Below, piece by piece: positions 56,891 through 64,000 of a stretch of 64,000 nt of DNA (positions are counted from its first letter, which is position 1; every line of letters begins with the position of its first letter). The stretch covers positions 7,170,501 to 7,234,500 of the forward strand of contig NC_056406.1 in the NCBI RefSeq assembly GCF_905147365.1. Direction: 5' to 3'. The DNA is from Aricia agestis. Its lineage: Eukaryota; Arthropoda; Insecta; Lepidoptera; Lycaenidae. The translations under genes were made by a program, and so were the position numbers. The notes under the pieces are model-generated. The model had not been told where the DNA came from, did no database searches, and saw only the letters and a list, made by a program, of their open reading frames with translations.

Positions 56891-57205
56891 TCATCTCGAA
56901 AAAAAATTATGACTTTCATATTTTGCCAACAACTGAAAAATGATTATGTCTATGTTTGGACCAGTCTTTTTCTTTTTTTTCTCTTCTGACGGAGGACATT
57001 TAACGTTATAAACATAAGATAAGAAAATCGCGATCCTCGTTCTAGAATCTAGAGCATCTTCTGCATCACAAGACGTGTACTTAACAGTGCGTATTGAATG
57101 AAACTGCGCAGTGTCGTTTGACAAACCGTTCAAACCGACATCAAACGGTTGCATCAAACACGTAAGGTTTTTTCCTTCACTTTCCCACACTTGTGCACGA
57201 TAACG
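56891..57205 (-). CDS. Unrecognised open frame, possible terminal exon
   Basis: The minus strand is open from an acceptor-like ACCATTAG| (exon edge near 57213) through IRYRAQVWESEGKNL, MQPFDVGLNGLSND, FLSYVYNVKCPPSE, a KKKKK run and a stop at 56891. The first in-frame ATG is at MQPF; the open frame before it begins with GTG, so either the exon is internal or terminal, or the true start is MQPF. Composition is protein-like, but I recognise no family. Near the end, a run of eight T suggests that a one-base change would read on as FFFEMKENW. It lies 120 bp upstream of MRGBP in the same direction. It may be part of a real gene whose other exons were displaced by the element at 57.4 kb, or a chance ORF. 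Confidence 0.3.
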   Translation of the reverse strand, partial: RYRAQVWESEGKNLTCLMQPFDVGLNGLSNDTAQFHSIRTVKYTSCDAEDALDSRTRIAIFLSYVYNVKCPPSEEKKKKKTGPNIDIIIFQLLAKYESHNFFSR

Positions 57206-57351
57206 AATATCTAATGGTTAACATCCTACCAATATTACACATTAAAAACCCAGTTAACACAATTTTAGGAAAATAATACAAAAACACAACATCACTCTTT
57301 CCCATTCCCGACAAAACTCCTTGTTGACAGCAAAGAGAATAATATTATTAA

Positions 57352-57397
57352 TTTACTAGCGACCCGCCCCGGCGTCGCACGGGTATAAAAAATATAT
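57352..57397 (+). repeat. Host repeat split by the 57.4-60.5 kb element (left part)
   Basis: CTAGCGACCCGCCCCGGCGT then CGCACGGGTATAAAAAATAT. The repeat resumes after 60547 with ATATATAGCCACTGAAAAAA, as expected for one repeat cut by an insertion. Confidence 0.7.
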
Positions 57398-57799
57398 CGA
57401 CGGGTGAAAGCGGAAGTGGCGTAACTTGAATTTTGGCCAAAATCACTTTTTAATTGATTGTTGTATAATTCTGCGTCGAATGGTCTATATCTCGTCTTTC
57501 TACGATAAATTCTAGTAAAGATACGACCATGGATATTTACCACTTTTTAGCACAGACCCACCACAGACCTTAAAAAAATTTGTCGTAACTAGACAAAAAA
57601 CTGCAATTTTTGGATAAAAGATAGATACGGCAATGCGTGAGAAATTAGAAAAAGATACGATGCAGGTTTTTTAACGCTCGAGTTTGATTTGAATGAGTTA
57701 CGACATTTCTATCGCCTAAAATACAACATTCCCAAGGATACGACAATTTCACTGCGGGAAATATTGTGTACTTTTATAGATACGACAATTTATTTCATA

Positions 57800-58096
57800 C
57801 TTATTTCATAGGTATGAAAAAGTTATTACATTTTAAACACATAATTTTAATCTTAAACCTATACTTACAACCAACGAATATAGTTAAGTTATGTGTACAG
57901 AGATAAGTAACGCCATTTCATCTCCCTCCCGCCTCTCTATGATACCTTGGCCGGCGCTCCCTATGCGCCGTTCTTAACGCCTTTTAGTTGATGCGCGAGC
58001 GTCGATTTGAGAAAACGAGTTTGTTGCTGTATTCTTAACACTATTGTATCAATGCACGTTTATTCGTGTCATAAATGAAGCTTAATCTAGTATAGT
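57800..58096. other. Interior of the TIR element, left of the LINE insertions
   Basis: Contains TTGGCCGGCGCTCCCTATGC and GCGCGAGCGTCGATTTGAG. No ORF and no recognised repeat. Confidence 0.35.
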
Positions 58097-58112
58097 GAAA
58101 GCAGAGTGGACC

Positions 58113-59638
58113 TTTTTTTGATGGGCAGAGCAACCCATCATGGGTGCCCCGGGTCGGGGATGTGCCTCAGTTAAGCTGAAGCACCCTGGGGGTATGTGGG
58201 ACTCTTACCCACTAAAACCACCTGCGGTTTGTCTTCAGCCGTATACGGAGGGATGTCCTGGATATGTCTAACACAGGACTCCCTCCACGACCGGACTTCC
58301 TCCAAAATAAGGGAACGCTTTGGCAAACTGAAGCATTCCCCTCGGCGCCGGGACTAGCTAAGCCGGTCAGGTTCCCATCCTGACCCGGAGTCCCGGATTA
58401 GACAGAAGTTTGGAGGTTTGCGTAACGACGCCTCCGTACTCCTATCCTACGCCAGCGGAGCGGAACGGAGGATGGATCATCCTCTCGCACGCAAGGACGG
58501 TTTCGCAGAAAGGGACCGCCGCCTGCCAGGCCTCATCGCTCTCGAGCATGCTTGAGAGCGAGAGGTCCCGCCCAAGTACCGCCAAAAATCATGGTGCTGC
58601 ACGGCCCAACAATCGCACACCTTGAGGGTGTACTGGGCCGTGTCCTCCGCAGCACCGCACTCATGGCAGGCTGGCGTTGGCTCCCTCCTGGCGACATTAC
58701 ACAAATACGCACCGAAACATCCGTGTCCAGTGAGTACCTGTGCAAGGCGGAAGGTGAGGGGTTTTCTCTTGCGGCGCCGCAAGAACTGGGTGCAGAACCT
58801 GACTAGTACGTTAACCGTACTGGGCCTGCGCCAGGCCCTCACCCCACCTCCTCAACAGCCACTGCTATCCCAGCTTTCGGACCCGCCGAAGCTCCTCCCA
58901 ATGTAGGTCTTCGCCCCGTGACCTCTCTGAAACGAGGAGGTGCAACTCGGCAGAGACTATTGCAACAAGCTCCCACGGTGGGTTTTCCACCAGGGCAGTG
59001 GCTACCGCCCAGGACCCTCACCGCAAAGATCTGCTGCGCTCTTCGTAGTTGGGCCTCTCATATATTCTTACGAGCGGTGAGGGAATCTGCCCAAATTGGG
59101 GCACCGTACGGGGGTATACTCCGACAGACTCCGGAGTATAGCCGCTTGCAGGCTTTGCTGGGCCCTCTTATATTAGGCAGAGGCCGGCCCAGCGCTGACT
59201 CCGCCCTCACGACCTTCGGTCCCAACTGTTGGAAATGTGGGCCGAAGGTCCACCTCCCGTCCAGGATGAGTCCAAGCATTTAAGCGTCGGACTCATCCTG
59301 ACCTCTATCTCTCCGATAAGGAGTCGTGCTCCGGGTGGGGGACCTCTCCTCCCGGGTCCTCAAGAGTAGGTTTCGGGCTTGCTTAGGCGTACCCGAAGCC
59401 CAAGCCACTCTATGTGGCTGACAATGAGGGATGCTCCCACCTCAGCCAGCCGCGCAGCCTCCTCAAAGGCCTTCTCTCGGAATAAGACATAGGTGTCATC
59501 GCAGTAACAGACGAGCACCATGCCTGAGAGAAGAGCATACCGCAGGACCCAGTCGAAGCAGGGAACATTCAGACGCGAACCTTGTGGGACACCGCACTCG
59601 ACCTTCCTCCTCTCTAAGGACCCCAACCCGTCCTCGTA
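58113..59638 (-). mobile_element. R1-like non-LTR retrotransposon, 5'-truncated
   Basis: The minus strand carries three broken frames in order. First is a reverse transcriptase part with VECGVPQGS and the active-site variant YCDDT (59492-59506). Second is a thumb/connection part (LGLILDGRWTFGPHFQQL ... LYSGVCRSIPPYGAPIWADSL). Third is the C-terminal Cys-His region (FRLAQVLTGHGCFGAYL, CHECGAAEDTAQYTL). A 3' UTR of about 360 bp and a 7-base A tail (T on plus, 58113-58119) follow. Flanks carry GAAAGCAGAGTGG (58097-58109 and 59639-59651), a target-site duplication. Such arrangements are typical of R1-clade elements. Upstream RT, endonuclease and ORF1 are missing, so it cannot move by itself. Confidence 0.85.
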
Positions 59639-59639
59639 G

Positions 59640-59990
59640 AAAGCAGAGTGGGCCAGCTTCTATTGTGTTGAAAAAGTGTGCTCCAGAGTTGGCTCCGGTC
59701 TTGACACGTCTTTTTCGTTTCTCCTACTCTTCTGGCTTGTCCCGGCTTCTTGCAAGACAGCTTTGGTGTACCCGATCCCCAAAATAGGTGACCGCTCATA
59801 TCTTTACGCCTAGATGTAGCTGCACTCTGATTCCTCTATCGGCTGTATCACAGGGAGTGCTCTGAGGAATTGTTCGGAATCATACCTCCTGCAACTTTTC
59901 GCCATCATTCTTCACGGTGGAAGACTGCCACTCATCACCTTAATGAGTGGCAGTCTTCTACCGTGCGTTTTTCACGTAATTTTCTGCTGC
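59640..59990 (+). mobile_element. Jockey-like LINE fragment, internally deleted
   Basis: The plus strand reads SGPASIVLKKCAPELAPVLT and FRFSYSSG, then after a frameshift KTALVYPIPKIGDRS (reverse transcriptase N-terminal region). It jumps to the C-terminal block YHRECSEEL and STTVRFSRNF-type sequence shared with 61.75 kb. Stops interrupt all frames. It was the target of the R1-like insertion. Confidence 0.7.
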
Positions 59991-60195
59991 ACACATGTAA
60001 AATTCCCTGTTTATTTTCATATATTATAAACAAATAACAGTAAATAATCGTATTATTTCATTTAATATGTTATAATGACATTCTTTTAAAACAAACAATT
60101 CATTCACTTTAAGATACAGCATTCCATTTTAACAACGTCTGTCGCCGATTTTGCACTTAAACCAAAAGTTGTAATGCAATTTAATTAAGTAAACA
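59991..60195. other. Interior of the TIR element, right of the LINE fragments
   Basis: AT-rich, no ORF. Confidence 0.3.
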
Positions 60196-60553
60196 AGATA
60201 CGGCGAAATGAAATTTGTAGTGGCATGTTATATTTGAGATACGACAGATCCGTCGCTCAAAAAAAATTGCTTTTTTAAGTTGTCTATACATTTCCTCTCA
60301 AAGATACAACATTTCTGCTGCATAAAATAGAAAAATATTTTGTCGTAACTTGTTAAAAATCAATGAAATATCAGTTTTAAAACAATTTGAACAAACTCAT
60401 CGTATAGGCCTCAGATTAATATAAATACGTTCCAATTTTTAACGTTCTATGTTGATAAATATAGAAGTTATGAATTTTTTTTAAGTTTTTTGACTCTACT
60501 TTAAAGTTGGGTTTTTCGAGATACGCCACTTCTGCATTCACCCGTCGATATAT

Positions 60554-61250
60554 AGCCACTGAAAAAATAATTAAAATCGATTTAGCAGTTTTGATTTATA
60601 TTCATTATTACTACCCGTGGCCCGTATTTGGTACCGCCGCAAAAGCTACGTCTCGCAATGAGGGATTTTCATTTATATTTTTTAATTTTATTTTAAAAAA
60701 TCTTAACTAGATGGCGTAAGGATAGACACTTCTAGATTTTCTATTGGTTCCTCACCGATCTGAAATTATCTGCAGGTTGGTATCACTGACTACATATGGG
60801 TTGTGTTTCCAAAAAATATCAGTGTACTGTCAAGTGTGACATAAATCATATTAATATCTTAAATCTAAGCGATCATTGGCCTAAGCGATTAGGCCAGTAT
60901 ACTGGTAATAGTTTAGGAACACGCTGACATAATAAAAACTTCTCAAACTGAAACTGACAACTGAAAGAGTTTTGGCGGCCATGTTACTTTCAAAGGAACC
61001 CAAAAAAACCCATAAAAAACCCATAGTCGATTAAAATCATTTATGTACAACAAAGTAGAGCATAAATAGTAGATTGAAAATATGCAATTTATTTTTTTCT
61101 AAACCATAACCGAAACCAATAATTTGAAAAAATAAATCTGAGATACACAGTGTGGTATTTACTTCGAATCAACTAGTTATTTCCTTTGTTTTTGTGATCT
61201 TTCTCGTGAAAGCGATGTTGATAGACAATAATGTACAATTAAATAGAAAA
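60554..61250. other. Spacer
   Basis: Continues the split host repeat until about 60710 (TTATTACTACCCGTGGCCCG), then unique sequence including CCCAAAAAAACCCATAAAAA near 61000. No gene. Confidence 0.35.
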
Positions 61251-61705
61251 AAAATCGGCCAAGTGCGAGTCGGACTCGCACACGAAGGGTTCCGTACCGT
61301 TATAGAGCGAAAGTAGGGAAAAATTGTTTTTTGTATGAGTGCCCCCCTTAATTATTTATTTTATTTTAATTTTGCGATTAAATAAGTACACAATAATTGA
61401 GAATTTCGTAAAAAAAATCATGTGTCTACATAATATTATTATAGCCATTATAGATTAGGAGCCAAAAAGGGCAAAATATCACGTTTGTTGTATGGGAGCC
61501 TCCCTTGAATCTTAATTTTATTTAGTTTTTAGTATCTGTTGTTACAGCAGCTGCATCAGAATATATAGGTACACAATCTGTGAAGATTTCAGAAGTCTAG
61601 CTATAGCGGTTCTTGAGTAAGAGCCTGGAAACAGACAGAGGGACAGACATCGAAGTCTCAGTAATAGTGTCCCGTTTTCACCCTTTGGGTACGGAACCCT
61701 AAAAA
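61251..61705 (-). repeat. GGGTTCCG interspersed repeat (inverted), complete
   Basis: AAATCGGCCAAGTGCGAGTC, GGACTCGCACACGAAGGGTT start; TATGGGAGCCTCCCTTGAAT, TCTAGCTATAGCGGTTCTTG middle; TTTGGGTACGGAACCCTAAA end. The least damaged copy in the window. Confidence 0.85.
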
Positions 61706-61744
61706 AGTATGTCAAATATAATATATTTTAAGAATAAACTAAAT

Positions 61745-62097
61745 CACAAGTGGCTTCACTCTACATCCTCTATCGGTTGTATCACGGGGAGTGCTCTAAG
61801 AAATTGTTCTGAATCATACCACCTGCAATTTTTCGCCATCGCTCCACGCAAAAAATATACCATCCTCATCACCTTGATGGGTGGCAGTCTTCCACCGTGC
61901 GTTTTTTGCGTAACTTTCTGCTGCGCACTGTAAAACTCTGAAATAAACTGTCACTATATTTTCAATACGACCTGCAAACCTTCAAAGGCCGGCAACATAC
62001 TTGCAGCTCTTCTAATGTTACGAGTGTCCATGGGCGACATGCTTACTTTCCATCAGGCGACCCGTTTGCTCGTTTGCCCCCTTATTTTATAAAAACG
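61745..62097 (+). mobile_element. Jockey-like LINE, 3'-terminal fragment
   Basis: Matches 59830-59960 (TCTATCGG, TTGTATCACGGGGAGTGCTC, GGCAGTCTTCCACCGTGCG). It then gives ACCTGCAAACCTTCAAAGGC|CGGCAACATACTTGCAGCTC, the ORF2 end, and finishes CGTTTGCCCCCTTATTTTAT then a short A run. The join at the C-terminus is deleted relative to the 18.8 kb copy. Confidence 0.75.
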
Positions 62098-62911
62098 ATC
62101 ATATAACCGATATCGTGTACTTAATAATCCTAAAAAAACAGTACATATTGTATACAGATTATTTTCTATACCAAACTAACATTCTATACCGTCAGATATA
62201 AAAGTGATAAAGATTTAAACATTAAATTCATAAATACATAATTACAACACTGTACATCTGTATTAAAAATGTTTTTACTACGTAGGTATTTATCGCCACA
62301 CTATCGTTTGTAGCATCGCGTCGTCCTGACTCCTGAATATCATAGAAATTCCTATAAGAAAATTCAATTAGTTACGATCGTTTTTAAAGTACTCGGTGAT
62401 TGACTGATTGTTTAAATCCATAAAGGACATTGTATTTGGGATACAGTATAAGTAGTCTACCATGCCACATATAAATGGTTTCAATCGATTACGGGTTTTT
62501 GATCCATACATTTTTGGGCATTCGCCTTTCTTCTACTTTTTATTGTTGGTGTGGTTTTTATTATTTTTTCCCAAATAGTGTTATTTGGGTTTTCGATGTT
62601 CATTATTGGTAAAATATTGGCCATTTTGCAAAAGTGCAGGTAAGATGTTGTCAAAACTAAATGGTTAAATAGCCGAAGTGCCATAATAAGAAAAGAAAAA
62701 AAGTTTGACATCAAGTTTGAAGTTTTTATCGTAGTGATTATATTCTCTTTGGTTTTTATTGTGATCAAAATTGTGATTTTTGGCCGCTCGACTCTTGAGG
62801 TTTTCCGCATAGTTATTACAATATAATATTATATTTTCCGTTTGCGTCTGCAACATTACAACAAAAGTAAAAAAAATCACAAGTTTTTAACGCATTTACA
62901 GAAAAACAGTT
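62098..62911. promoter_or_regulatory. FKBP12 upstream region and presumed promoter / 5' UTR
   Basis: AT-rich. The minus-strand frame at 62481-62810 is a low-complexity Ile/Thr/Asn peptide, taken as chance. The region holds no repeat shared with the window; transcription probably starts within the last few hundred bases, but no clear core promoter was found. Confidence 0.35.
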
Positions 62912-63389
62912 ATGGGTGTCGACGTAGAAACATTAACACCTGGGAATGGTATTTAACTCATTTTTGTGATTTCAAAGAATATCTTACTCTTTATTCAACT
63001 TAATTTTTACCTTCCTAATAGGTACTACATATCCAAAACCAGGTCAAACTGTTGTGGTACATTACACTGGAACATTAACAGATGGAAAGAAATTCGACTC
63101 CTCAAGAGATCGTGGTCAGCCCTTCAAATTTACAGTCGGTAAAGGCGATGTTATTAAAGGCTGGGATCAAGGATTAACAAAGGTGGGGTAAAAGCAACAC
63201 AATAATGTGTATTATAATTAAAATGGTATAGAAGCAATAAATTAATGTTTTTACTTTTAGATGTCAGTAGGAGAGAGAGCAAAATTAACATGCTCACCCG
63301 ACTTTGCATATGGATCAAGAGGCCACCCTGGTATCATACCCCCCAACGCAACATTAATTTTTGATGTAGAGTTATTGAGTGTTGAATAA
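62912..63389 (+). CDS. FKBP1A: FK506-binding protein FKBP12, peptidyl-prolyl isomerase, 108 aa, 3 exons
   Basis: Exons: 62912-62948, 63022-63182, 63261-63389, with GT-AG introns (73 and 78 bp); one frame of 109 codons with the stop. MGVDVETLTPGNG leads to the family core VVVHYTGTL, GKKFDSSRDR, VIKGWDQGL, MSVGERAKLTCSPDFAYG, GHPGIIPPNATLIFDVELL. The ligand and active-site residues are all present, counted with Met1: Y27, F37, D38, F47, V56, I57, W60, Y83, F100. The length equals that of human FKBP12. The family is cytosolic, catalyses proline cis-trans isomerisation, binds FK506 and rapamycin, and regulates calcium-release channels and TGF-beta type I receptors. Residue C77 stands where human has Ile. 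The symbol follows the vertebrate orthologue; insects often use Fkbp12 or FK506-bp2. Confidence 0.97.
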
Positions 63390-63479
63390 TCTACTTACAA
63401 ATTTTATATTTATTTTAGCTTTAAGATTCTTAATTATTCTTCTGATAATTTTGAAATTTACTTAACAAAGACTCTTTTT
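63390..63479 (+). other. FKBP12 3' UTR start
   Basis: Unique AT-rich sequence after the stop. No AATAAA is seen before the repeat at 63480, so the transcript may read into it. Confidence 0.4.
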
Positions 63480-63765
63480 AAGGTTCCGTACCCAAAGGGT
63501 AAAAACGGGACCCTATTGCTGAGACTTTGATTTCTGTCCGTTTTTCTCCAGGCTGTATCTCATAAACTGCTAGCTACACTTCTGAAATTCACAGATTGTG
63601 TATTTAACAAATACTGAAAACAAAATAAAATTAATATTTAAAGGGGGCTCCCCCAAAACCCAATTTCTTTAGGCTTTTTTTGCTTGGAATCATTAATGGC
63701 AACAATCAATACAAAATACTTAATTATATTTGCATTTCACTACTTTATTATTATAAAATATCATT
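63480..63765 (+). repeat. GGGTTCCG repeat, 3'-truncated, downstream of FKBP12
   Basis: AGGTTCCGTACCCAAAGGGT start, ACGGGACCCTATTGCTGAGA, ATTTAAAGGGGGCTCCC, then degraded. It lies 90 bp after the FKBP12 stop. Confidence 0.75.
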
Positions 63766-64000
63766 ATAAAACAAAGTCGCTATTTTTCCCTCATGTCCCT
63801 TTAATCATTAAAACTAGGCAACTAGGATTGTGATGCCGTTTTCTTTAATAGATCGAGTGATTAAAGAGTAAGTTAATAGTGGAGAAATACTGTTAATTTT
63901 TGGGTTTCTAATGTGATGTCGTAAATAATTACATTTTATTCCGCTTACATTGCAAACGAAGGCCGAACCCTACGAGATTTATCAAAATAATGTACTAAGT
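63766..64000. other. Spacer at right edge
   Basis: No feature seen. Confidence 0.3.

Larger units (their letters stand above)
57398..60547. mobile_element. TIR element of 3.15 kb with GATACGAC subterminal repeats
   Basis: The left end CGACGGGTGAAAGCGGAAGT and the inverted right end (CACTTCTGCATTCACCCGTCG) match over about 26 of 31 bp. ATATAT lies on both sides (57392-57397 and 60548-60553), but the TA-rich context makes the duplication length unsure. Inside each end, motifs of the form GATACGAC or GATACGGC recur several times (near 57521, 57625, 57652, 57738, 57778 on the left; near 60196, 60236, 60302, 60344, 60518 on the right). Such arrays are typical of transposase-binding sites. No transposase ORF remains; the middle is filled by LINE sequence. 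Confidence 0.7.

Noticed and set aside
58410..59283. Plus-strand frames of 84-121 aa in the R1-like region
   Set aside because: Shadows of the reverse-strand LINE coding frames, which carry the recognisable motifs.
62481..62880. 109-aa and 71-aa minus-strand frames upstream of FKBP12
   Set aside because: Low-complexity Ile/Thr/Asn/Lys composition, no motif, located in the presumed promoter.

Overview
The window looks like nuclear DNA of an insect, most probably a moth or butterfly (Lepidoptera). It is AT-rich and crowded with short repeats. Many have the shape familiar from lepidopteran genomes: tails ending in ATTAGTATGGAT or ATTAGTATAGAT, GGGTTCCGTACC/GGTACGGAACCC repeats, tRNA-headed SINEs and fold-back MITEs. 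The genes have short introns with GT/AG borders. Species and family names for most repeats cannot be settled by reading alone.

Positions 1 to about 49.7 kb contain no host gene I can support. The left edge is the 3' end and 3' LTR of an LTR retrotransposon. After it come SINEs of two families (A: 3' tail shared with a LINE; B: tRNA-headed), a solo LTR at 14.0-14.7 kb, many MITEs, LINE tails, a GC-rich hairpin at 8.1 kb, a nested stack of three MITEs at 30.8-31.5 kb, and a 1.9 kb element at 39.3-41.2 kb. That element has about 270-bp inverted termini and carries a broken gene for a cysteine-rich (CXC-like) protein. At 43.8-49.2 kb a 1.86 kb block is duplicated in tandem and forms part of a long inverted repeat.

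The right part holds three conserved nuclear genes, each assembled exon by exon in a continuous reading frame. A NIPP1/PPP1R8 orthologue (minus strand, 8 exons, 347 aa) is a nuclear FHA-domain regulator of protein phosphatase 1. An MRGBP/Eaf7 orthologue (minus strand, 5 exons, 254 aa) is a subunit of the NuA4/TIP60 acetyltransferase complex. A FKBP12 orthologue (plus strand, 3 exons, 108 aa) is a peptidyl-prolyl isomerase. NIPP1 and MRGBP lie in tandem about 1.9 kb apart. Between MRGBP and FKBP12 is a 3.15 kb inverted-repeat element with GATACGAC-like subterminal repeats. It has captured a jockey-like LINE fragment and a 5'-truncated R1-like LINE with a target-site duplication.

I see no operon, CRISPR array, rRNA or functional tRNA gene. 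The most unusual items are mobile-element structures, not a new host pathway.
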